Assembly: GCA_012932295.1 (NCBI GenBank)
Contig: JAAONU010000010.1
Span: forward strand, 18,808,712 to 18,872,711
DNA from: Cyclina sinensis
Taxonomy: Eukaryota; Mollusca; Bivalvia; Venerida; Veneridae
Length of the DNA: 64,000 bases
Direction: 5' to 3'
Shown here one piece after another: positions 1 through 10,518 of the stretch (position 1 is the stretch's first letter; each line of letters opens with the position of its first letter). The notes beneath the pieces were generated by a model. That model was given only the letters and a program-made list of their open reading frames with translations. It did no database searches and was not told the DNA's origin. Made by a program: the position numbers and the translations under genes.

Positions 1-1349
1 ACTTTGTCATGCCATATTGATATATGTAATTAGTTGTAAGATAATATGGATGCTATGATCATTGGCCATGACTGGCTTATTTCATAATAAAAGAATTATC
101 TATGTCTATATGTTTTACATAATGCAACTTTATGAGAACATTCGCATGATGAATTACCTGTATTTTTTTATAGATATATTTTAATGGCACTCTATATTGC
201 AGGTTTGCTGTTCCGATTAAATGCATAAACGTTTTTATGATATCCAACAAACAAAGTTTGTTGAGATATTCATTTCTAGACAATTATTATTCTTATTTTT
301 CGTTTCTTTCCTTTTTATTTCTTTTATAAAGAAATGCTCGGTATGTGTAAGAAAGTTAACACATATCTAAAGTGTGCGTATTAGATAAAATCTAGGACTA
401 ACTGTTGTAAAATTGATCAAACATCCATTGAACATTTTGGTCTTGTTTTGACAAGGTAAGTATAATTACCTTTCAATACAAATTTGAAATGTAAAAAAAA
501 ACAGATGTAAAAATAAATAAGCAAAAAACAACTAGAGTTCCACTTTGTATTCAATCTAACAAATACCATTCTTGTCTACATTAGAAAACAAAACAGAAAC
601 TCCCCTCACCCCTCACCCCCAACCCCCAAAAAACAACAAACAAACAAATCAAACAAAAAAAAAACATCGTTTAATTGTTATTTGTAAACATATTATTTGT
701 CGTAAGACACGTGACGCTTTAAACGATATTCATCCTTCTTTCTCTATTTTCTCACCAAGTTCTAAAGTTTTTAAACTTGATTTGCATAGTTGCAATTCTA
801 TCAAAAACAGCTGTCATATTTTAACCCATGGTGCAGGTTTTAAATGCGTACATTTTCTGTTATCTTTTGTTCTTTAGAAATAACTGGAAGTGATGAATTT
901 AAATGTTTATGGACACTAGGATGTTTCCTTTAAAGCTTGAAAATGTGCTTGCAGTTAACCTAAAGTGTAATTTGCAGTTTTGGCCATTGTCTCTTAAAAA
1001 TAGGTTATCTAACTGTAAAACATATGGTCCATATGCATATGTTCAAATATCTATTTCTATTACCGGAAGTAATATTGGTTTAATAATCTTTAATAGGAGA
1101 ATGAAAAGGAAACCTCTAAAATGGAAACATCAACCTATTTAGTCTATAAATCAATACTGAACGGTTAAACAGCTGTGTTTGTAATTAGTGACGCATTTTT
1201 TTCATAATCATTTTTGATTTAACACTCATTATATCATGGTTTATGTTGATTACTAGTTATAATGAAAACATAATGAAATAATTTATAAAGAATTATGAAT
1301 CAAAAAGCTGTCAAAGTTAAAAGAATCAATTTAACTTATATTAATATCA
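1..1349. other. Intergenic, nothing recognised
   Basis: AT-rich DNA with homopolymer runs. The open frames at 572-877 and 903-1142 show no domain, signal peptide or splice context. Confidence 0.6.
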
Positions 1350-1740
1350 ATTATGATACTTTGCAAAACAAGTATTTTAAAAATAGCAAACAAATGTGTA
1401 TATCTTGGTAATGTATTCACTACTGGTGATTCTCTTTCTGAAGCAGAAAATGCTCTAGCAGGGCAGAGATTGAAAGCAATATTTACTATGAAATACCTTT
1501 GTAAGTTTACAAACATCTCTGTCAAACACAAGCTTCAGCTATTTGATAAGTTGATACTATTTTGAATTATGGTAGTGAGGTATGGGGATTCCACCTAGGT
1601 AATGCAGTGGAAAGAGGAAACATGCAATTTTGAAAACGTCTTTTGCGATAGAAAAAGTACAAAGAAAAAATGTTCTTACGGCTAGCTAGGATGATTACCT
1701 CTACAAAATATGAGAAATTGAAATATTATTAAATTTGTGC
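1350..1740 (+). pseudogene. LINE reverse-transcriptase C-terminal fragment
   Basis: Reads KCVYLGNVFTTGDSLSEAE, ALAGQRLKAIF, LCKFTNISVKHKLQLFDKLI, then after a frameshift ILNYGSEVWGFHLGNAVER. The YLG, NISV...LFDKLI and YGSEVWG strings are characteristic of the thumb and C-terminal part of non-LTR retrotransposon polymerases. Stops follow near 1630. Only this 3' part remains. Confidence 0.7.
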
Positions 1741-2034
1741 AAAAGTGGCATGATAGATTTTCTGAATCTAGCAGGCAACAAATCCGTTTTAAAAATACGA
1801 AATAAAAAAAAAACACATAAAAAATCATAACAAAGGTTGGTATAATCATTGATACAGCTTTCCTTCAAAGATCGCATGTACTTTTTAATAGTGAATGAAT
1901 AATTAACTTTGAAAGATATTTACAGTCCGAATAAGGTGATTTAAGAGTACATTATGCATTTAAAAATCATATAAACCTTCCAAATTTTAGGGTAAATCCG
2001 TTTGTTTACCCCCACAAACAAAGTTTGAGGGTGT

Positions 2035-3540
2035 ATATAGGACTGAGCTTGGCGGTCGGTCGGTCGGAAGGTCGGTCGGTCAGTCTGTCGGTCCGTCATA
2101 GTTTCCGGACGATAAATCATGAAAGGCTAGACAGATTTAAACATTTTTTGGTACACAGCTGTAACATCAAAATATACAGGTCAAGTTAGATACTGGGGCT
2201 GGTGGGGCCAAAGTCAAGGTCACTGTGACTAAAATTAGAAAAACTGTTTACCGACGATAACTCATGAAAGGCCTGATAGATTTAAACAATTTTTGGTACA
2301 CAGGTGTAACATCATAAGATACAGGTCAAGTTTGATATTGGTACTGGTTGGGCCAAGGTCAAAGTCACTGTTACTTAAAATAAAAAAATGGTTTCCGGAC
2401 GATAACTCATGAAAGGCTAGACAGATTTAAAAAAGTTTTGGTACACAGTTGTAACATCACAAGATACAGGTCTAGTTCGATATTGGGGCTTGTGGGGCCA
2501 AGGTCACTGTTACTAAAATAGAAACATGTTTTTTTGGCTGATTACGCATAAACGGCTAGACAGATTAAAAAAAATTAGTACACAGGTCTAACATCATAAG
2601 ATACTGGTCACGTTCGATATTGGTGCTGGTGGGGCCAAGATCTAGGTCACTGTTACGAAAAAAAGAAAAACGGTTTCCGGACAATAACTCATGAATGGCT
2701 TGACAGATTTAAACAATTTTAGGTACACAGGTGTAACATCGATATTGGGGCTAGTGGGGCCAAGGTCAAGGTCACTGAAACTAAAATTGGAAAAACGGTT
2801 TCTGGACAATAACTTATGAATGGCTTGACAAATTAAAAAAAAAATTGGTACACGGGTGTAACATCATAACATACAGGTCAATTTCGATATTGGGCCTGGT
2901 GGGGCCAAGGTCAAGGTCACTGTTACTAAAGATAATAAAATGGTTTCAAAATGGTTTCCGGATGATAATTCATGAAATCTTGACAGATTTAAACAATTAT
3001 CGGTACACAGGTGTTACATCACAAGATACAGGTCATGTTTGATATTTGGGCTGGTGGGGCCAAGGTCAAGGTCACTGCTACTAAAAATGAAAAATAAATG
3101 ATTTCTGCTCAATAACTTGAGTTAAGAATGATATATTGTGATGAAATTTGCTGTAAAAGTAACTTCTATGAAAACGACGCTTGGGATTGAAAATTTTGCC
3201 AGTTTGGTCAAGGTCACTGTTCGGTTAAACTAAAAATAGAAAATCAGGTTTCCGGATAACTCATGAAGGCTTGACAAATTTAAGTCATTTTTGGTACACA
3301 GGTGTAACATCATAAAATACAGGTCAAGTTCGACTTTGGGGCCGCTGAGGTCAATGTCAAGGTAACTGTTGCTAAAAATAAAAAAAGGTTTCTGCTCAAT
3401 AACTTGAGTTACGAATGAGATATTATGATGAAACTTTCTTTAAAGATAGTTTCTATAAAGACGACGCTTGGGATTGAAAATTGGATCATGGTCACTTTAA
3501 CTAAGGATAAAAAAACAGTTTCTGGATGATACCTCATTTC
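2035..3540. repeat. Degenerate tandem array of ~120-bp units
   Basis: Starts with a CGGT-rich stretch (2050-2095), then about nine to ten diverged units containing GTTTCCGGACGATAACTC, GGTACACAGGTGTAACATC and GGGGCCAAGGTCAAGGTC. Copies are worn and some are truncated. No coding potential. Confidence 0.85.
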
Positions 3541-3639
3541 GTAATTATATATGTATTGTCGCCATATTTGTTATAAATGTTATATGTACCAAAAGGGGCT
3601 TTTACCTTCTGGTTATTTTGGAAATAAAAACTAAGAAAT

Positions 3640-3790
3640 TATGAAACATTTTGAATTGGGAAATAGAATAGACGTTATTTCAATGTAAACAAAGCATGGT
3701 GAAAGTGTAACGAATTAGAAACTGAGAATATGTCAAAATAAAATTTAGAATTGCTGTTTGTAACATTTTGAATTGAGAGATAATACATAT
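3640..3790. repeat. Single copy of a ~130-bp dispersed repeat
   Basis: Carries TTATTTCAATGTAAAC, AAAGCATGGTGAA, GTGTAACGAAT and TTTAGAATTGCTGTTTG, as do the units at 9013-9380. Confidence 0.7.
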
Positions 3791-4319
3791 GGAAGGGATC
3801 GCCCGCCAGTTCAGTTATTATGCTTTATGACATTATTATATATACAATTTGTTTTGTATACTGATTTTTATCATTGCATTTTTGTGGTTTCTCACCTATG
3901 CTATTAATTATATTTGTACAATTAAATTGTAGTTATTATTGACAAATTCCAAATTTCTTTTTGAAATTGATAACATTAATATTAGATTTTAGTTTTTAGT
4001 TTGTAAACATGCAAAATATAATTACATGATTAATTTCCAGGATTTTAGTTTTCTTTTTTTTATTAATTTCTAAAATTAATTTGATACACTTTTTAGTAAT
4101 GCACTATTTTAACAACAATCTTTGTAATTTTGGTCGTATGCGGAGGGTGACAAAAACGTATTTCACGGGGCATTTATATCACACTTAGAAACATCATTCA
4201 TAATTTATTACTTTTCTGCGCTAGAATTGGCCCTTTGAATGAACGGAGAATAACCGGTAAAATGTGAAAATAACAACCGCTCCCTTAATCGGTGTAGACG
4301 ATTGTTTATACATCTAGAC

Positions 4320-4676
4320 ATTCTAGCTGTAATTGTGAAGCACATATCTAAACTAAGTTATTGACTCTTTTTTGTTTCAGAAAAATATCGCAATATAAAG
4401 TTTTACATATTTTATCGGTAAAAAATTACGCGTTCGTCACGCTAGTTCTATTATTAATTTTGACGATAACCTATGTAAATAGTGTCTGTAGCTCAGTAGT
4501 GTAAGCTGTCGTTTTTGTATTTTGCTGACCAGAAGGACATGGGTTGGAATCCTGGAAGTCTAAACCTTTTTTTCAGTTTTCATAGTTTATAGAAACATGA
4601 TATTATATTTTTCCATTGTATATTAACTTCTCTTAAATCTTAAAAAGCTAAAGCTAAAGTTTGTGAGTCAGTCACT
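4320..4676 (+). mobile_element. tRNA-containing TTAA element, 5'-truncated copy (family C)
   Basis: Collinear with 47790-48147. It has a tRNA-like core at about 4484-4555 (A box TAGCTCAGTAGTGTAAG, B box GGTTGGAATCC) and ends GTGAGTCAGTCACT followed by TTAA. The left inverted repeat is not recognisable. Confidence 0.62.
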
Positions 4677-4679
4677 TTA

Positions 4680-5554
4680 ACTGAATCGAAAAACACGGGT
4701 ATTTTTTCAGAACTAATTCAAACTGAATTATTCGTACACTCGGGTATGTGATTCAATGTGTGATAAATATCGACGGTTCATCGTATTATGGTCATGTTTG
4801 TACCGAATAACCTGGGTTTGATACTCTATTTTGGTTTATGCAATTGTTTTGCAGTATGATTTTGATTTAGTTATATTGCTGAATAATTGTTAGGGCTGTT
4901 TGTTATATATTACCCCACCCGCTGCTGATTTGAAGTTTATTTGACAATAGCTGTGTTTATCATGCTTATAGTAATGAACACCTTTTATAGATCTGTTAAT
5001 GTTTAGTAGAAAGTGAACCACTGTGAAATGTTGACATAATATACAATCATGTGATTCACAAGCTTTTCAAATAGGGTGACAAATAATGTCAGTTGAAAGT
5101 TAAATTTAGTTTTTCATATTTTTTTTTCATTATGAGACTCTTCATACAACATAGTTAGTTATATTTTTTGATGTTTTAGATGATGAATAATGAAGATTAT
5201 CCATGGAAAGTTTCTTGGTAACAGTCTGATTTTCTTTTTTAATGATACTTTGGAAATATGTTTTAAAAAGTGTTCATTTGTATTTTAGCGTCACAGTCCA
5301 TTTAATGACAGGAAATATATTCCTGTAACCTTGACTGAATGACCGAAATGTATGGGATGCACTATTGTCAATATCTGTCCAATATAATGGTTCTACTCAG
5401 GAAACAGACTTCAGCTCAATTTTCAGTATTAGAGCTTTCGTCATTCTCAAGGCATTTGAAATAAACCGTCATAATCTAACTTAGTCTTCACTTTTATTTC
5501 ATCATATTTTTGTCACAAGACTAATATTAGTCATATGTTAATGAGAGTATTGTC
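4680..5554. other. Intergenic, nothing recognised
   Basis: AT-rich, no coherent frame or repeat structure seen. 3790-4319 and 5650-6069 are similar; a 117-codon minus frame at 5565-5918 overlaps the tRNA-like repeat and has no known domain. Confidence 0.5.
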
Positions 5555-5645
5555 ATCAGCTCGATTAGCTTAGTTGGTAGAGCACTTGACTTGCAAACAG
5601 GCGGTCCAGCTTCGTGTCTTGCCCTGGGTATATGAACCCCGTGAC
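5555..5645 (+). repeat. tRNA-like SINE fragment
   Basis: A box TAGCTTAGTTGGTAGAGC is good, followed by an anticodon-arm-like stretch; the B box is degenerate. No acceptor-stem pairing, so it is a tRNA-derived repeat rather than a tRNA gene. Confidence 0.5.
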
Positions 5646-6069
5646 ATTTTTAAAATTCGAATTTGCCGTGTAAAGGTATAAAACATTTATGATAATTATA
5701 TGTTGCCAATGAACGTGATGTTGTGGTATCCAAGGTCTTTGGCGTGGAGGTAGCAGTTGCCAAGTTGCAGTATTGGTAGCAGAATTCCCCGTCTCCAAGG
5801 CAGCAGCCGCGTGTCGAAGGAGCTGAAGGGCTCTCTGTTGACTCATCTGAAATAAAATATTTCCACTTAAAAAAGTAGAATGATTCTTTACGTGTAACTG
5901 TCTGCCTTTATCAGTCATCTCGAAATATTTAAATCTTTTCTTTCTTTTGACATATTTTTTAAATCAAAATAGCAGCCCAGAACAATTATCCAAATACACA
6001 TCCGATTAATTGACGCCATTATAGAAATAAATCTACTGGCGCTCAAAAACAGGTGCTAGAATTTGATAA

Positions 6070-6400
6070 AGGTTTAAGTCATAGAATATAGATGATTTTT
6101 TTTTAATTTAAAAGAAGTTAATATACTAAAGAAATCATAATATTGTGCTTCTATACACCATAAAAATGTAAGAAAGAAGATATTTTCAGGATTCGAACAC
6201 ATGCCGTTTTGGTCATTAAAGTCAGAGCGACGGTTTATCATACTGAGCCACAGAGACAACCGAATTACTGTGGAAATTAATCATTTAATCAAAGTATCAA
6301 CCCCGTGATTAAAGGGGTAAATATTTTACCGACATTAGTGTGTAAATCTTTCTGTTATGTGTTTCTGTTACAAAAAATGGGTTAGTAGCTTAGTTTAGAT
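6070..6400 (-). mobile_element. tRNA-containing repeat of family C, minus strand
   Basis: On the minus strand GTGGCTCAGTATGATAA and TGTTCGAATCC are A and B boxes (about 6185-6262). The downstream part matches the tail of 47704-48147 (GGTGTATAGAAGC..., ATATTATG). The ends are eroded. Confidence 0.58.
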
Positions 6401-7430
6401 ATGTTCTTCGAAATAACAGTTAAAAGTGTCTTCTTCGTCTTGCTCTACTGTCTTTTCCCCTGTAATCAGCAACGAAAGGGAAAATTCATTACAAAAAAGG
6501 CGACCTCTGTCGTAAAAAATACACACTCGTAAAATTGGTTCCCGGCTTCACTTCCAGATAAGGTCATCATTGTTATAAAGACAATTCTGTTTGCTCTTTA
6601 AATTGCGAATGATACTTTCATCGATTTTATTAAGTGTTTAGCAGGTTTTTTTTCGAAAGCATACATAAAAATCAATAAATCGAATAATTAATGCAGATTT
6701 TAACTTTTTATGTATTTAATTGTGCAGTTTCAAAAATATTTTAGGGTAAGCATACCTATTTTCAAAATCACACAAAAATACTTCATTACAAATAACAACA
6801 AAGTTTTTTTCAAAATGCCGTAATAATTGTTACGAAAGAAATACAGTAAGCAAAACGACAATAACAATCTAATAGTAATTCAAATTAAAAAAAAAATAAA
6901 CATAAATTGAAATGTCATAACGCATTTCAGGTTAAGAACTTTACCAAAACTAGAAATGGGTTTTTGATTGAACAAAAACATATGCCTCCCCCCAGCCAGT
7001 TGCTGCAGGCAGTATTGAGTCAGACAATTGTTAAATAAGCGGGATATTTTTGTCAAATGTACATGATGAACAAAAACTCATACTCTGTCAAAAAAGGATT
7101 GAGCAGAAACCTTGTTTCATTTTGTACAAAATGGTTGTATTCATTCAGTCTAGTACCTGTAGCATGTTGGAATCATGTCGATGGCAGTGCTGTTACATAG
7201 ATATGGGCAAAAAACATGAAGCCAGTTACAAGGTGGCTTCTTCAAGCACACAAGTTTAATCTATTTCCATTGATAAGGAGAAAAGTTACATCATGACAGC
7301 TGTAGTATGTTGGAACTACTCCACAATGTACAACAGGAGCACTCTTAAAATATATATGATCAATCAGAGTTTGTTTTCTAGTTGTGGGGTTCGTAATTAC
7401 TTGAAAATATCCAGTGAATGCTTGATTTAG
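6400..7430. other. Intergenic, nothing recognised
   Basis: AT-rich. The 69-codon frame at 7050-7259 has no recognisable features. Confidence 0.5.
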
Positions 7431-7434
7431 TGAC

Positions 7435-8290
7435 AGAGAGACGGACGGACAGACAGACGGACGGACGGATGGACAGACAGACAACCGGGGGAAAAACAAT
7501 ATGTCTCCCGCGATGAGGTAAACATCTGACCCAAGTTTCATAAAAATCCTTCAAGGGCTTTTGAAGATACAGAGCGGACACGATTTTGTGGCATTTGACA
7601 TTTAACCTCCAAGTGTGACCTTGACCTTGAGACACCACACCCGCAAAGTGGGTTCTACACGTCGCCTTGATGAGGTGAACATCTGACCCAAGTTTCATAA
7701 AAATCCTTCAAGGGCTTTTGAAGATACAGAGCGGACACGATTTTTTGGCATTTGACATTTAACCGTCAAGTGTGACCTTGACCTTGAGACACCACACCCG
7801 CAAAGTGGGTTCTGCACGTCGCCTTGATGAGGTGAACATTTGACCCAAGTTTCATAAAAATCCTTCAAGGGCTTTTGAAGATACAGAGCGGACACGATTT
7901 TGTGGCATTTGACATTTAACCTCCAAGTGTGACCTTGACCTTGAGACACCACACCCGCAAAGTGAGTTTTGCACGTCTCCTTGATGAGGTGAACATCTGA
8001 CCCAAGTTTCATAAAAATCCTTCAAGGGCTTTTGAAGATACAGAGCGGACACGATTTTGTGGCATTTGATATTTAACCTCCAAGTGTGACCTTGACTTTG
8101 AGACACCACACTCGCAAAGTGGGTTCTGCACGTCGCCTTGATGAGGTGAACATTTGACCCAAGTTTCATAAAAATCCTTTAAGGGCTTTGGAAGATACAG
8201 AGCTGACACGATTTTGTGACGGACAGACAGACGGACGGACGGACAGACAACCGGGAGAAAAACAATATGTCTCCCCCATTTTTGGGGGGA
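7435..8290. repeat. 157-bp tandem array bracketed by GGAC microsatellites
   Basis: Four to five units of about 157 bp (7511-8218) containing GACCCAAGTTTCATAAAAATCC, AGCGGACACGATTTTGTG and GTGACCTTGACCTTGAGAC; very alike to one another. Both ends carry GGAC runs and an ACCGGG-GAAAAACAATATG box in the same orientation. The overlapping minus-strand frames here are products of the repeat, not genes. Confidence 0.92.
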
Positions 8291-8433
8291 GACATAATAA
8301 TTTAAAGCATATATGAGAAACAACAACAATGCAATGATAAAAATCATAATACAAAAACAAAAAGCATATTACAAGTCATAAAGCATAATAACTTAACTAG
8401 CGCACAATCCCTTCGATAAGAACAGACGTTATT

Positions 8434-9012
8434 CACGCCAGGTAAACAGCAGAGCTACCTCTTTCGGAGGTATACAGTAAATCGCTCTATCGCTACTTCT
8501 GAGGTAGTGCATGTCGCTAAATGTGAGTGTCAGCAAGATTAAATATTTTCATATTTTATATTTTTTGTAAATTCAGAATCGAATATAGAAAATCGAAGAA
8601 TGCTATACAATGTAGATTTGATTAAAGATTCCAGGGAACGTAAAGTTAGTGAATTTATCTTTCAAAATTTTTTTTAATGTAGTTGTGGCGGTGTTACTCA
8701 GTTAGCGAATTAAGCGTTGAAATGGGCCGTTTCGTCATGAAAGTAGTGTTTTTGCCTCGTATTTTTATTTAAATAGCAATTCAGATTAAACAGAAATACG
8801 TTTCAAGTAGATGTTAGGTCTAGAATGCAAATGAAATCTAAATCACAACCAAAACTTAGTTATTAAAGGAAATATATGATATGTTTTTGAGAGACAGCTA
8901 TGAAATATGAAAATATTTAACCTTTGTTGACACTCACACTACCTCGGAAGTAGTGATAGAGCGATTTACCATATACATCCGAAAGAGGTAGCCCTGTTGT
9001 TTACCAGGCGTG
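8434..9012. mobile_element. Non-autonomous TIR element with 5-bp TSD (579 bp)
   Basis: Inverted repeats of about 100 bp (8434-8540 and 8905-9012) begin CACGCCAGGTAAAC. The flanking direct repeat is TTATT (8429-8433 and 9013-9017). The target is the 130-bp repeat: joining the flanks restores GACGTTATTTCAATG, which occurs uninterrupted at 9299-9313. There is no coding capacity. Confidence 0.85.
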
Positions 9013-9380
9013 TTATTTCAATGTAAAGAAGGCATGGTGAATGTGTAACGAATCACGAAAAAAGACTATATCAACAATACAATTTAGAATTGCTGTTTGT
9101 AACATTTTAAATTGAGAGATAAACAATACGTAAAGAATAAATTAAAGGTTGTGGTTTTTAATAATTTGAATTGCGAGTTAGAATAGATTTCAATGTAAAC
9201 AAAGCATGGTGAATGTGTAACGAATCAGGAACTGACAAATGTCAAGAATACAATTAAGTATTACTTTTTGTAACATTTTGAATTGAAAGATAGTAAAGAC
9301 GTTATTTCAATGTAAATAAAGCCTGGTGAATGTGTAACGAATCAGGATCTGAGAAAATGTCAAGTGTACAATCTAGGAAA
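9013..9380. repeat. About three tandem ~130-bp units
   Basis: Units near 9013, 9180 and 9295 share TTATTTCAATGTAAA, GGTGAATGTGTAACGAATC and ACATTTTGAATTG. The first was split by the element at 8434-9012. Confidence 0.82.
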
Positions 9381-9744
9381 AACATAGCCCAGGATGTGTA
9401 AGGACCTTGGTTATAGCTATTTATAATCATTTAATTTAATTATTATTAGCTTGTCTTTGCATAGGCAGGAACACATCTAAATTTCATCTTATACGGTGTA
9501 GTTTTTTTGTTGTTCGTTTGTATGTAATACACTGTGAAGTTATATCCAGGCGTTATATAAATGACTATATATCATCCACAATTCATGCTGCAATTATCTG
9601 CTTTCCGGGTTACATTTGGCGCTCAACGTAATTAACTCCTGATTGTGGTTGTGATTACACCCTAAGAAAGTCGCACAGACATTCAGAACTCCAAGACATC
9701 GTTGACGAATTCTGAGGAGGGGGTGTATGTAGCCTAGGTTTAAG

Positions 9745-9870
9745 ATGGCATTTCCATTTCCTTGCCCATCTGCTAGTCTTTATGGCATTATTGTAGAGTG
9801 TCCACTTAGTAATCAGAGGTATTTGAGTTCAAACCTAGCTCGGTGCAGGTGGATTTTTACAGGTTTTATA
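9745..9870 (+). repeat. Possible tRNA-derived repeat
   Basis: A GAGTTCAAACC B-box-like string near 9828 follows TTAGTAATCAGAGG. The A box is poor. Weak call; a 92-codon open frame crosses it but has no recognisable domain. Confidence 0.25.
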
Positions 9871-10113
9871 TATTTTTTTCTGAATAACAACAAAATAGTG
9901 TGTGTATGCTTTCACTGTACACAGAAAAGTGTAGTTCCTCCTCATTTCTTCGCCTCGTGTAAAATACAGGAAAAAATAAAACATTTTTTGTTCACAATAT
10001 CAATCCTTACGTCCAGTAACTAGAATAATAATCTCTGAAATATATTCATTGGTGTTGACAATTAAATTGACTCAAAACTAAAAATGCGTAAATAGTGTAT
10101 TACTTCTGGTCAT

Positions 10114-10340
10114 CTTATAACTTTGCGTTTATCTATAACCGGCATTTACATCTGATAACTTTGCGTTTATCTATAACCGGCATTTACATCTGATAACTTT
10201 GCGTTTATCTATAACCGGCATTTACATCTTATAACTTTGAGTTTATCTATAACTGGCATTTACATCTTATAACTTTGCGTTTATCTATAACCGGCATTTA
10301 CATATTATAACTTTGCGTTTATCTATAACCGGCATTTAGA
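10114..10340. repeat. 38-bp tandem array at the edge of the left arm
   Basis: Six units with TAACTTTGCGTTTATC and AACCGGCATTTACATC, nearly identical. The array stops 25 bases before the boundary of the inverted duplication. Confidence 0.93.
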
Positions 10341-10364
10341 TGTGCATAAGTTATGTGAGCCATA

Positions 10365-10518
10365 TAAAGAGACACGTACAAACATTACTGCTTTGTTATA
10401 CTTTATTTCAAAGAAATATTTGCTATGCTTTTACAATTGCAAGAATTTCTTATACGAGTTTCAACGTTTTAAATTGTCCATGTTGATATTTTGTGTCACA
10501 GAATACTGTTAGCACTGC
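10365..10518 (-). CDS. Gene L last exon: final codons and 3' UTR
   Basis: Acceptor TTTTCAG, then G-CAG-TGC-TAA, which adds Gln-Cys and a stop (coding part 10518-10509). The remainder is 3' UTR containing an AATAAA signal. The homology arm of the inverted duplication ends at 10365, just past the expected cleavage site, so the duplication carries the whole 3' end. Confidence 0.72.
10402..10407 (-). terminator. Polyadenylation signal of gene L
   Basis: AATAAA on the minus strand, about 100 nt after the stop codon. The same signal occurs at the equivalent place in gene R (59114-59119). Confidence 0.65.

Noticed and set aside
7242..8360. Series of overlapping minus-strand frames of about 100 codons, similar to each other
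   Set aside because: They arise from the 157-bp tandem array; 157 is not a multiple of three and the frames just repeat with the unit.
10114..10340. CRISPR-like regular repeat
   Set aside because: Units are contiguous without unique spacers and the DNA is eukaryotic; it is a minisatellite.
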